NCBI GenBank assembly: GCA_965204705.1
Contig: OZ242006.1
Coordinates: 1,984,001 to 2,048,000 of the forward strand
Length of the DNA stretch: 64,000 nt
Source of the DNA: Bin5 sp965204705
Lineage (GTDB): Bacteria; Chloroflexota; Anaerolineae; Caldilineales; Caldilineaceae
Reading direction: 5' to 3'
Shown here: in pieces, positions 55,909 to 63,911 of the stretch
How the letters are laid out: each line of letters begins with the position of its first letter
Position numbering within the stretch: the stretch's first letter is position 1
Position numbers and translations under genes: made by a program
The notes under the pieces: model-generated
Told to the model about the DNA's origin: nothing
The model's input: only the letters and a program-made list of their open reading frames with translations
The model's database searches: none

Positions 55909-56244
55909 GGTCACACGGGTGCAGTCCGGATTGGGGGCGAAACTTCGTTCACCTCTGGTAACGACTAAGCCAAAGTCAATTCGCGTCGCCGGTCAGCGCA
56001 AGCGCTGTCGCCACTGACCACTGCAGTTGTGCGGTCGGGCCTTCGGCCCTCCCTTGTGCGGGGGGACTCCCCCCGCAACGCCCCCCCAACACCATGCCAC
56101 GTTGGCGCCGCGTCGCCGCCGTGCTGTCTATGCCACCTGTCGCCCACCCACGTTGTGCCGCGAAACCGTCCGCCGTGACTACGGTAGGGGCAGGCCTTGT
56201 GCCAGCCCACTCTCACCCCAAAAATGGACCGCACCCGGTCACAC
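55909..56244. repeat. MITE-like element, copy 2, with 8-bp target duplications
   Basis: The element proper is 55917-56236 (320 bp). It starts GGGTGCAGTCC and ends GGACCGCACCC, which are imperfect inverted repeats of each other. It is flanked on both sides by GGTCACAC (55909-55916 and 56237-56244), a perfect 8-bp direct repeat expected of transposition. It has no transposase frame. It is closely similar to 22484-22814. Internal hairpins include a perfect 8-bp G/C stem with loop ACT near 56057-56075. Confidence 0.85.
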
Positions 56245-56348
56245 CTAATACTTCGGTCACGCGCAAAAGGTCGGGTATACTGAAACGGGCAATCGCTGAA
56301 GTTCACGAAAGAAAGCAGTAGTTCTAGCCAGATCCCAAAAGCAACCCC

Positions 56349-57194
56349 ATGACGCATCTTCTGATTACAGGCGCAAATGGGCAATTGGGGCAGGCCTTGG
56401 CGTCGCAGTTTGAATCCATTGACAAGCTTACCTGCTGGACGCGGCCCCGCTTCGACATTTCCGACCCGGCCATCGCTGACGCCGTGGCAGAAGAGGCCCC
56501 CGATGTCGTCATCAACGCCGCCGCCTGGACCGACGTCGACGGAGCCGAAGAGGCCCCACACTTCGCCTTCGATGTCAACGCCCTTGGCCCCAAATACCTG
56601 GCGGAAGGCTGCGCCCGATGCGGCGGAACGCTCGTACAGATAAGTACGAACGAAGTGTTCGCCGGTGATGTGGGCCGCTTCTACCATGAATACGAACAGA
56701 CCTCTCCCGGTAGTGTGTACGCCCGTAGCAAGGCCGCGGGCGAAAGGGCCGCGGCCACTACCTTGAACCGCCTCTACATCGTGCGTGTGGCATGGCTCTA
56801 CGGCGCGGGGAGTGACAATTTTCCCGCCAAAATAAGCGCCGCTGCAGACAGGCACGGCGCATTACGTGTTGTAAGCGACGAATTCGGTAACCCAACCTAC
56901 ACCCGGGACGTAGCTGCGGCTGTCGCAAAGCTTATAGAATCCCAGCGCTACGGCATCTACCATTTCGTTAACGACGGCTTCACCAGCCGGTACGACTGGG
57001 CAGTCGAACTGATGCGCCTCACAGAACGCGAGACGCTCCCCATCGATCCCATCACCGCCCGCGAATGGCCACGCCCAACCACGCCTCCCCCCCACGCCGT
57101 CCTCGTCAACCACGCCGGAACGGCTCTCGGAATCACTCTGCGCGACTGGCGAGACGCCCTGCATGATTACGTGCAGGCGGAATTCAATAGATGA
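56349..57194 (+). CDS. rfbD: dTDP-4-dehydrorhamnose reductase
   Basis: A 281-residue short-chain dehydrogenase of the RmlD type that makes dTDP-L-rhamnose. NADP-binding loop LLITGANGQLGQAL, DVVINAAAWTDVDGAE, the catalytic YxxxK in GSVYARSKAAGE, and the RVAWLYGAG and GNPTYTRDVA segments are all present. ATG at 56349. The glycosyltransferase gene begins 14 bp after its stop, so the two are co-transcribed. The first rhamnose genes (rmlABC) are not nearby. Confidence 0.92.
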   Translation: MTHLLITGANGQLGQALASQFESIDKLTCWTRPRFDISDPAIADAVAEEAPDVVINAAAWTDVDGAEEAPHFAFDVNALGPKYLAEGCARCGGTLVQISTNEVFAGDVGRFYHEYEQTSPGSVYARSKAAGERAAATTLNRLYIVRVAWLYGAGSDNFPAKISAAADRHGALRVVSDEFGNPTYTRDVAAAVAKLIESQRYGIYHFVNDGFTSRYDWAVELMRLTERETLPIDPITAREWPRPTTPPPHAVLVNHAGTALGITLRDWRDALHDYVQAEFNR

Positions 57195-57207
57195 ACTGGG
57201 ATACGCC

Positions 57208-58203
57208 ATGAATGAGAACGGTCAAGAGCCAAGTGCCCGCCAAACAAATGAAATTTCCGCACGTCCCCCGTTTTTCTCAGTGCTCATTCCCAATTACAAC
57301 GGCATCCGCCATCTGCCCGACCTGTTCGCCGGTCTGAATGCACAGTCATTCGCCGACTATGAAGTCATCTTCGCCGACGACGCCAGCAGCGACGACTCAG
57401 TTGGCTGGGTACAGGAGAACGCACCTCAAGCGCGCCTACTGGCCAGCCGCGAAAACAAGGGATTCGTCGCCTCCGTCAACGAAGGGGCTCGCGCCGCGCA
57501 GGGCCGGGTCATAGTCCTTCTCAACAACGACACGCAACCCGCGCCCGACTTCCTGGCCGAACTGGCCAAAATAATCTGCTCCCACCCCCGGGCGGGAATC
57601 GTAGCGGCCAAGCTACTTCTTTTTGAGGAACGCGACCGCATTCACACGGCCGGGGACATGATGGGACGGGATGGAATCCCGCGGAATCGGGGCGTCTGGG
57701 CCATTGACAGCGGCCAATTTGACAACTCAGAGCAAGTATTCGGTGGCTGCGGCGGCGCGATGGCCGTGCGTCGAGAACTCTGGGATGCCCTCGACGGCTT
57801 CGACGAGGAATACTGGATGTATATTGAGGACGTGGACTTCTCGTTCCGCGCTCAGCTCCTTGGCTGGCAGGCAGCCTTTGCGCCGGCGGCGCGGGTCTAC
57901 CATAAACTTGGCGGGAGCGGTGGCGACGAGCTAAGCAGCTTCTACGTGGGCCGGAACACGATCTGGACCCTTGCCAAAAACATGCCGGCTTCTCTCCTCG
58001 TGGACCATTCCCCGCAGATTATCAGTGCACAGCTTTCGATCGCACTTGACGCGCTGCGCAACTATCGCGGCAGCGCCGCCCGCGCCCGACTCCGAGGCCA
58101 GATCGCAGGCCTTCTCGGGCTGCCCCGCGTCCTCCAAAAGCGCGCCCTGGTCCAATCCCGCAAGCTGCGCCACGATGTCGAGATCGACCAACTCTTGGTC
58201 TGA
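57208..58203 (+). CDS. Family 2 glycosyltransferase, rhamnosyltransferase-like
   Basis: A 331-residue GT-A enzyme. The N-terminal Rossmann-like half has FSVLIPNYNGIRHLPDLF and ADDASSDDS. A DxD-like NNDTQPAPDFL follows, and the acceptor part shows CGGAMAVRRELWDALDGFDEEYWMYIEDVDFSFR. This is the typical pattern of rhamnosyl and related surface-sugar transferases. ATG 57208 is preferred to the frame start at 57163 that would overlap the reductase gene. Placement beside rfbD supports a rhamnosyl donor, as an inference. Confidence 0.9.
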   Translation: MNENGQEPSARQTNEISARPPFFSVLIPNYNGIRHLPDLFAGLNAQSFADYEVIFADDASSDDSVGWVQENAPQARLLASRENKGFVASVNEGARAAQGRVIVLLNNDTQPAPDFLAELAKIICSHPRAGIVAAKLLLFEERDRIHTAGDMMGRDGIPRNRGVWAIDSGQFDNSEQVFGGCGGAMAVRRELWDALDGFDEEYWMYIEDVDFSFRAQLLGWQAAFAPAARVYHKLGGSGGDELSSFYVGRNTIWTLAKNMPASLLVDHSPQIISAQLSIALDALRNYRGSAARARLRGQIAGLLGLPRVLQKRALVQSRKLRHDVEIDQLLV

Positions 58204-58252
58204 CCATTCACTTTCCCTGCTTGCGGCAACCTCTTCTGGAATTGCTTCTTCA

Positions 58253-59539
58253 CTACAAAGGTAAATCCACCTCCCGCTCCGCGGGCGCAAACAGTTCGTC
58301 CAGCAACCTGTCATCCACTCGCTCACCAATAATGTAGCGCCGCGACCCGGCTACTCCCGTGCCTGTTATGAAATACCGTCCCGGCTGCGAACCGAGATAA
58401 TGGTCCAGCAGCCGATTCGTGATGTCGCGCCAGCGCTGCGCCGCCGACACGTCCTGCCTTTGTAGAGTTACCCAGTCGGAAGGGATCTCGATAGCGATAC
58501 GTGCACTGTCAGCGCCGAACAGTGGCGAGCTGTCCTCTCGGTTGACAACTGTTAAAGCTGGATCGGTTTTGATCTCCAGAGGCCCGAGCTGTTCTCGCCC
58601 TTGCAGCGCCCGCAACACTCGTCTTGAACGAACCGCCCATAACAAGCTCAATCTGGAGGCAACGACACGGTTCAATTCGTTACGAAACGAATACAGGCTG
58701 GGCTGAAAGTCGCAGGCGACTGCCCCCAATCGTGTGAAATTGAGCAGGGCATTGGCAAAGAGAAGTGGGTCCGTCGTCCAGCTGATCAAGTCGATGCCCA
58801 TCTCGGCAGCCTGGCGGGCTTGCAGCCGTTTCAACAACTGGCCGATTCGGCGTCTGCGCTTGCCTGGGGCCACCGCGAGCAGTTGAGATTCCAGCTGAAG
58901 GTTCTGGCGGTAAAAGTGTGTCCCGGAACCGGCCGGACCGGTAGGAAATCGAAAAAATCCCAACAGGAATCCGGCCAATTCGCCGTCAACGCGGGCCACC
59001 AACGAGCTTCCCATGCCCCCTTGGTCACTGTGAATATCGCTGGGGTAAAGCCCCTCCGGCGGGCTGTGCCAGATCGACTGCTGCATCCTTCGAATCTCTG
59101 CTGCCTCATCGGCATCGGGGCGCCCGCAGTCCACACCGTCAAGATCGATATGCGTGGGCGTGAAACTGTGGTCAGCTCCTGGAATGTAAACGAGCGTATT
59201 CTGCACTGGAGGAAGCGCCTCCTCGACAGCACTCGAAACTACATCGGCGCTAGGCGCTGCTACTCCCTCTATATGCTCATAGCGCAGCGTAAACCTGGCC
59301 CCCTCCACGCCAATGTCCCGTGGGAGCAGAAACGCGTAACCACACGGCGAACCAGCAGCGCCGCGTTCGGTATGAAAGAGGGCAGCGCAGGCTCCGCCGA
59401 TCTTCGGCAAGACAGCCTCAAGAAAGTGATGAGGGAGCAGCGTTGGCCGTTCCCCTAGCTGACTCCTTATCTCGCGTAGCTTGCCCGGCCAGTCGGGGAC
59501 CGACGAGTCTATCAGCTTCGCACCGAAGGAGTGACTCAT
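58253..59539 (-). CDS. GNAT-like protein of unknown substrate
   Basis: A 428-residue protein. The region around 165-290 resembles a GNAT acetyltransferase: EIRRMQQSIWHSPPEG, SLVARVDGELAGFLLGFFRF, then LQSQLLAVAPGKRRRRIGQLLKRLQARQAAE with a Q/R-x-x-G-x-G/A-like pyrophosphate loop, and ISWTTDPLLFANALLNFTRLGA. The first 120 and last 130 residues have no family I know. The start is ATG 59539, whose ATGA overlaps the stop of the second acetyltransferase gene, so translation is coupled. Confidence 0.7.
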   Translation of the reverse strand: MSHSFGAKLIDSSVPDWPGKLREIRSQLGERPTLLPHHFLEAVLPKIGGACAALFHTERGAAGSPCGYAFLLPRDIGVEGARFTLRYEHIEGVAAPSADVVSSAVEEALPPVQNTLVYIPGADHSFTPTHIDLDGVDCGRPDADEAAEIRRMQQSIWHSPPEGLYPSDIHSDQGGMGSSLVARVDGELAGFLLGFFRFPTGPAGSGTHFYRQNLQLESQLLAVAPGKRRRRIGQLLKRLQARQAAEMGIDLISWTTDPLLFANALLNFTRLGAVACDFQPSLYSFRNELNRVVASRLSLLWAVRSRRVLRALQGREQLGPLEIKTDPALTVVNREDSSPLFGADSARIAIEIPSDWVTLQRQDVSAAQRWRDITNRLLDHYLGSQPGRYFITGTGVAGSRRYIIGERVDDRLLDELFAPAEREVDLPL

Positions 59540-60093
59540 CCGTTTGCTCCTCCGTAGCGCTGCTCCCATTCCTCGACCGTCATGCCGTAGTAGAGTTCGT
59601 CCAGGTAACGCCCGCCCGTGAAAATCGCCCGCCGCACAGCGCCTTCGCGTACAAAGCCCAGCCTCTCGTGCAGCGCTTGCGAGCTCCTGTTCTCGCTGTG
59701 CATCTGAACAGTCACCTTCTGGTAGCGCAACTCCCTAAAATAGTAGCGGAGAATGAGCAGAACGGCAGCCGCGGCATAGCCTTTGCGCCGGTGAGAAGCT
59801 TCAACGCCGATACCGTACTTGAAGACGCCGTTTCGAGGATGGCAGTTGTGCGTGTGAATGAATCCGACCGGCGTTCCACCGCAGTCTTCGATGACCCAGC
59901 TGAAGGAGTCGTGTTCCATCTTCTTCTTCGCCTCCGCCCCGGCCCATTCTCGCACTTGAGATAGTGAGACAGGTGGCCAGACGAATTCAAGATTCCGCGC
60001 CATCTCACTGTCCTGGTTCCAACGCCAGAATGTGTCGCCGTCCTCCGGCTCCACCCCGCGCAGTCGGATCAGGTCGGTCTGCCAGTAGTTCAT
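59536..60093 (-). CDS. RimJ/RimL-type GNAT acetyltransferase
   Basis: A 185-residue N-acetyltransferase. It has FRYGIGVEASHRRKGYA-like acetyl-CoA loop (KYGIGVEASHRRKGYAAAAV) and the VTVQMHSENRSSQALHERLGFVREGAVR helix-strand typical of proteins that acetylate protein N-termini or small amines. A full-length family match. Its stop overlaps the start of the downstream gene. Confidence 0.9.
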   Translation of the reverse strand: MNYWQTDLIRLRGVEPEDGDTFWRWNQDSEMARNLEFVWPPVSLSQVREWAGAEAKKKMEHDSFSWVIEDCGGTPVGFIHTHNCHPRNGVFKYGIGVEASHRRKGYAAAAVLLILRYYFRELRYQKVTVQMHSENRSSQALHERLGFVREGAVRRAIFTGGRYLDELYYGMTVEEWEQRYGGANG

Positions 60094-60383
60094 TCAGTTT
60101 CTCCGCAAGACCTCGGTCCTTTGTGTGGTCTCCCTCCGGTTCCATCTGTTTCGATTCAGGGAAGTAGCAACTCTTCTCAATAAGGCGTCGCCGACAGAGC
60201 TGGGCTGGTTGCCCGGATTACAACATGCAAGTGTCGCGAGCGCAAGACAGATATTGTCTCCGCGCCTGCTGTTGCCCAAAGTAAATTAGTCGTATGAGGA
60301 TGTTTGGTCCGGAGGGGGTCAGGCCCCGTCGAAAGGAGAGGTACTGCTCCACATATCGCGGCGGCACGGCCTCTAGGTCCGAA

Positions 60384-60764
60384 TCAGGCTACTGGTGGTG
60401 GCGTCTCTCTCGCCTCACGAGGGGGGTTAGTGTCGACAGCCCCAGACTGGTGCTTTGCCGACCCCCTATCACCCATCGAACTCTTCAGTTCCGACCTGAT
60501 AACCTGTACCGAACGCAAAATCCCGGCCAGCCTGCTGCTCGTGGATATAAGAGGCGAAATGAAACTCGTGCTCACAAACTCAGCCGAACCCTTGACCGTG
60601 CCGACCGTCTCCTGGCTGTCCTTGATTACCGGTTTCATCTCGTCCCTGATCATCTTGACCAGGCGCCAGACCTGCCAAATGAGAAGGACCAGCAGGCCGT
60701 TCATGATGAGGATCTCTAGGGCAACAAGAATGATAGCAATATCCCGAACTGTGGCGCTGACCAC
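60384..60764 (-). CDS. Small single-pass membrane protein, unknown
   Basis: A 126-residue protein with one N-terminal TM helix (IAIILVALEILIMNGLLVLLIWQVW) followed by a helical charged region (KMIRDEMKPVIKDSQETVGTV) and a disordered tail. This resembles DUF948-like proteins. I place the start at GTG 60764 because AAGGAG is six bases upstream; the longer TTG frame from 60782 would put that site inside the gene. It follows the hidden membrane-protein gene at 60851-61132 on the same strand. Confidence 0.65.
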   Translation of the reverse strand: MVSATVRDIAIILVALEILIMNGLLVLLIWQVWRLVKMIRDEMKPVIKDSQETVGTVKGSAEFVSTSFISPLISTSSRLAGILRSVQVIRSELKSSMGDRGSAKHQSGAVDTNPPREARETPPPVA

Positions 60765-60850
60765 GACGCTCTCCTTATGCAATTGGCCGAACTGACGACG
60801 TCCGCCTCAGCCAGCGGCTACACCGGCTTTTCTGCGCAGAAGATCCGCGA

Positions 60851-61132
60851 CTAGTGAAAGACAACCCTCGCCAGAATCAAGGCAATGACAGACGCCAGCG
60901 TCGCCTCTAGCAGGCTGAGTTGCCCAACTTGCCAGGTATCCCACTGCAATGTCTGGCTCACCCAATGTCCCAGCACGAATCCCACACCAGCCGCAATCAA
61001 GTACTGCGGTAGTTCACGCAGCGACCGTCCCGTCCACAGGTGGAATATGCTGGCATAGCACGTAACGAGCAGTGTAGCCAGCAGGACCGACGGATTAAGA
61101 ATTAGCGACGCGATGGGGGTACCTGAAACCAG
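60851..61132 (-). CDS. Small three-helix membrane protein apparently starting at CTG
   Basis: A 93-residue frame from CTG 61132 to TAG 60851. It reads LVSGTPIASLILNPSVLLATLLVTCYASIF... and ends LASVIALILARVVFH, with about three TM helices. No ATG, GTG or TTG gives a comparable length, but AGGAGG (61140-61145) sits seven bases before the CTG. The ribosome site, hydrophobic pattern and place between mnmA (18 bp away) and another small membrane gene all support translation. The mnmA stop is in the same frame upstream. Confidence 0.6.
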   Translation of the reverse strand: MVSGTPIASLILNPSVLLATLLVTCYASIFHLWTGRSLRELPQYLIAAGVGFVLGHWVSQTLQWDTWQVGQLSLLEATLASVIALILARVVFH

Positions 61133-61150
61133 ACTTGCACCTCCTGGGTT

Positions 61151-62341
61151 TCAGTTTAGGGAGACACTATGGGCCGGCGTGTTCTCCGTTGCTGCCACTT
61201 CCTCACCGGGGTCCACTCTGTCTATCAACCCGCCCCCTAGGCAGCGGGGCCCGTCGTAGAATACAGCGCCTTGACCCGGGCTGATTCCGCGCGCAGGCTC
61301 TTCGAACGCGACCGTCACACTGCCATCCCGCTGTGGATAGACTGTACAGTCCAGGGGTTGCCCCGAATAGCGAATCTGGCACTGAATCCGGCTGCCAACT
61401 GAAACAGGCTTGCCCGAAGTCCAATTCACGTCCTTCGCCGTCAGTTCGGATCTGCCGAGCGCTTCGGCCGGCCCGACAACTAGCTGGTTGCGACTCTGCT
61501 CCAGCGCAACCACGTACATGGGAACGCCCGCGCCGCTGAGGCCCAATCCACGCCGCTGGCCGATGGTGTAGTTCGGTAACCCGTTGTGTCGGCCCAGCAC
61601 CCTGCCCTCGATATCTACAATTTCGCCCTCCCTCATCGCATCAGCAGCCCAATCGGTGAGAAAGCGGCGGTAGTCGTCATCAACCACAAAACAAAGATCC
61701 ATCGAATCGTGCTTGCTGTGAATAGGCAACCCGCGCTCACCCGCCATGCGCCGGACCTCGTGCTTCTCAAATTCCCCTACCGGAAACATCAAGTCCCTGA
61801 ATTCGGCCTGGCCCAGCATGCTAAGGACATAGGACTGGTCCTTACGCTCGTCAACGCCGCGCAGCAGGTGAACGCTGCCGTCAGGTCGACGCCGCAAACG
61901 GGCATAGTGGCCGGTAGCCAGATAATCGGCGCCCAATCGCCGCGCATAGTTCAACAGATAATCGAAGCGAATGTGCCGGTTGCAGGCCAGGCAGGGGTTG
62001 GGCGTCAGCCCATCGCTGTACCCCTCGATAAAGAGGTCCACTACTTTTTCTTTGAAGGGCTGCTCGACATTGATCAGATAGAATGGCATGCCCAACTGGG
62101 CCGCAACGCGGCGGGCGTCCTCTACGCTCTCCTCGTCGCAGCACTTATTCCCCGACCCTTCACCGCTTGCCACCTCCGCCCACAACCGCATCATCACGCC
62201 AATACACCGATAGCCCTGCTCAGTAAGCAGAGATGCCGCCACCGAACTGTCTACGCCGCCGCTCATGGCGACGACAACAGTCGTATCGGACGGCGGCAAT
62301 TCATGCTTGCTTCTGGAGGTCTCCTCATTCATGCTGCGCAT
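61151..62341 (-). CDS. mnmA: tRNA-specific 2-thiouridylase
   Basis: A 396-residue enzyme that thiolates uridine 34 of tRNAs for Lys, Glu and Gln. The PP-loop is AMSGGVDSSVAA at residue 28. The catalytic Cys is in NPCLACNRHIRF (about 115), and the second Cys region follows SKHDSMDLCFV. The C-terminal beta domain is complete (GLPNYTIGQRRGLGLSG, CQIRYSGQPLDC). Either ATG 62341 or 62332 could start it. Full family length, no defect seen. Confidence 0.96.
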   Translation of the reverse strand: MRSMNEETSRSKHELPPSDTTVVVAMSGGVDSSVAASLLTEQGYRCIGVMMRLWAEVASGEGSGNKCCDEESVEDARRVAAQLGMPFYLINVEQPFKEKVVDLFIEGYSDGLTPNPCLACNRHIRFDYLLNYARRLGADYLATGHYARLRRRPDGSVHLLRGVDERKDQSYVLSMLGQAEFRDLMFPVGEFEKHEVRRMAGERGLPIHSKHDSMDLCFVVDDDYRRFLTDWAADAMREGEIVDIEGRVLGRHNGLPNYTIGQRRGLGLSGAGVPMYVVALEQSRNQLVVGPAEALGRSELTAKDVNWTSGKPVSVGSRIQCQIRYSGQPLDCTVYPQRDGSVTVAFEEPARGISPGQGAVFYDGPRCLGGGLIDRVDPGEEVAATENTPAHSVSLN

Positions 62342-62452
62342 TTTAACACAGTCGCCGATTTTCCGTCATGGTTGTAGCGGTCTGCGCCTGTCCGGCCGTT
62401 CTCCAACCCGCCAACGATTCCACTGCGAACCAGAACTGTAACTTGATGTCAG

Positions 62453-62461
62453 TGGTATAAT
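62453..62461 (+). promoter_or_regulatory. Extended -10 promoter candidate
   Basis: TGGTATAAT, an extended -10 element with no good -35, about 90 bp upstream of the FmdE-family gene start. It is the only promoter-like sequence in the gap between the divergent mnmA and this gene. Confidence 0.4.
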
Positions 62462-62554
62462 GGGGCCGAGGTGCCGCAGCTGGATGCCTTCTACGCCCAA
62501 CTATGGGTCAGATGGGGCCTGCGGACAGGTTTCCGCACCCAAGGAGTTGTGCCC

Positions 62555-63172
62555 ATGCCGATGTCGTCCCACATACAAGTACAGCCTATCTCGCAGAAGC
62601 TGCAGGAGGCGCTCGACCTCGCCTCGGCTCGTCACAAACATCTCTGCCCCCGCCAGGTGCTCGGCGCCCGCTGCGCAATAGCCGCAGCAGCCGTCTTGGA
62701 CCTCGAAGTGCCCCGCGCCGACAAACGCATGATAGTGATCGCAGAGACAGACGGCTGCTTCGTTGACGGCGTAGAGGCAGTCACAGGTGTTTCCGTAGGC
62801 GGCCGCACGCTGCGGGTCGAGGACTACGGCAAAATCGCCGCCACCTTCGTCGACGTCAAGACCGAACGCGCCCTCCGGGTCGCCCCCCGGCTCGACGTCC
62901 GCGTTCGTGCCCGAGACTACGCCCCCGAGCAAACACGTCGCTACTTCGCCATGCTGCACGGCTATCAGCGCATGCCCGACGAACTGCTGCTCTCATTTGA
63001 ATGGGTCAAACTATCCAAACCGGTCGCCGCCATCGTCAGCCGAGCCAGTGCTCGAGCCATTTGCGAAAAGTGCGGCGAAGAAATTATCAACGAACGTGAA
63101 GTCGAAAGGGACGACGAGAAACTGTGCCGTTCGTGCGCGGGTGGTGGATACTATTGTAAGATTAATTTGTAG
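62555..63172 (+). CDS. FmdE-family protein with C-terminal zinc ribbon
   Basis: A 205-residue protein. The N-terminal 130 residues match the FmdE (formylmethanofuran dehydrogenase subunit E-like) domain: HKHLCPRQVLGARCAIAA with the Cys, ETDGCFVDGVEAVTGVSVG and the DYGKIAATFVD strand. The tail carries a four-cysteine zinc ribbon, CEKCGE...CRSCAGGGYYC. In methanogens the family helps formylmethanofuran metabolism; bacterial ones have unproven redox or metal roles. ATG 62555 follows AAGGAG. A longer frame begins at GTG 62471 without support. Confidence 0.85.
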   Translation: MPMSSHIQVQPISQKLQEALDLASARHKHLCPRQVLGARCAIAAAAVLDLEVPRADKRMIVIAETDGCFVDGVEAVTGVSVGGRTLRVEDYGKIAATFVDVKTERALRVAPRLDVRVRARDYAPEQTRRYFAMLHGYQRMPDELLLSFEWVKLSKPVAAIVSRASARAICEKCGEEIINEREVERDDEKLCRSCAGGGYYCKINL

Positions 63173-63281
63173 AAGGCTGGTCAATCAACAAGGATGCTCT
63201 CACAAGACACCTGAGCGTCCGTCAGATCAGATTGATTCTTGGAGCCCCCAGTCTCTACGACCCTATGGCCCCGATTTACTC

Positions 63282-63310
63282 TTGAAGTCCATCGTCAAAA
63301 CTGGTATCTT
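63282..63310 (+). promoter_or_regulatory. Promoter of the higBA operon
   Basis: TTGAAG (63282-63287), 17 bases, TATCTT (63305-63310). The ATG of the toxin is only 12 bases beyond the -10, so the transcript would be leaderless or nearly so, consistent with the absence of a ribosome site before 63322. Confidence 0.5.
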
Positions 63311-63321
63311 TCGTGTGACTG

Positions 63322-63603
63322 ATGATTCGCGGATTTAGAGACAATCGAACGAGGCGATTCGCGCAAGGAGAATTCGTCCCTGCCTTTCAAGGATTCGAAA
63401 AGCAAGCAGCAAAACGGCTCTCAATACTTAACGCGGCGACATCGCTGGACTCTTTGAGAGCTTTGCCCAGCAACCGACTTGAAGCACTCAGGGGTTCGCG
63501 TGAAGGATATTACTCCATCAGGATAAACCGGCAATGCCGCCTTTGCTTCTTGTGGGTTGAAGGTTTTGGGCCAACCGATGTCGAGATTGTGGACTATCAT
63601 TAA
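63322..63603 (+). CDS. higB: RelE/HigB-type toxin
   Basis: A 93-residue ribosome-dependent mRNA-interferase-type toxin. It shows SLDSLRALPSNRLEALRGSREGYYSIRINRQCRLCFLWVEG, the beta-hairpin and basic strand of HigB/RelE, and a final VEIVDYH with the usual C-terminal Tyr-His. The antitoxin gene follows 20 bp later. Toxin first, antitoxin second is the HigBA order. Confidence 0.92.
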   Translation: MIRGFRDNRTRRFAQGEFVPAFQGFEKQAAKRLSILNAATSLDSLRALPSNRLEALRGSREGYYSIRINRQCRLCFLWVEGFGPTDVEIVDYH

Positions 63604-63623
63604 GGCGAAGAAGGAGGTCTGAT

Positions 63624-63911
63624 GTGTTCAAGCGCGTGGTGCATCCAGGGGATATTCTGAAGGATGAGTTGGCGGAAATAGGAGTTTCCCCCACGGCTTT
63701 CGCGCGCCAGATCGACGTTCCACCCAATCGAATCAGCCAGATCATCGCGGGCAAACGTTCAGTAACTAGCGATACAGCACTGCGATTTGGGCACTGGTTC
63801 GGAACGGGGCCTCTATTCTGGCTCAATCTACAGACACAGTTCGATCTTGTCGCGGCCGACCGCAAAGTTGGTTCGTCAATACGTAGCTTGCCTACAGCCC
63901 CTCGTAGCTAA
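63624..63911 (+). CDS. higA: HigA-type antitoxin (XRE family)
   Basis: A 95-residue antitoxin. HPGDILKDELAEIGVSPTAFARQIDVPPNRISQIIAGKRSVTSDTALRFGHWFGTGPLFWLNLQ is a canonical HigA helix-turn-helix domain. It binds the toxin and represses the operon. It starts at GTG 63624, six bases after AAGGAGG. The ATG at 63622 is out of frame. The remaining 89 bases of the window hold no gene. Confidence 0.95.
   Translation: MFKRVVHPGDILKDELAEIGVSPTAFARQIDVPPNRISQIIAGKRSVTSDTALRFGHWFGTGPLFWLNLQTQFDLVAADRKVGSSIRSLPTAPRS

Larger units (their letters stand above)
55570..56348. other. 780-bp non-coding region with repeat elements
   Basis: The stretch holds an internal fragment (55618-55695) of the MITE-like element, then a complete copy with target duplications (55909-56244). 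No gene is visible. A 296-codon minus-strand frame crossing it (55965-56855) runs through the element and antisense to the following gene, so it is a shadow. Confidence 0.75.

Noticed and set aside
55965..56855. 296-codon minus-strand frame
   Set aside because: Crosses the MITE-like element and then lies antisense to rfbD; the same reading recurs in the other element copy (22465-22725), as expected of a repeat.
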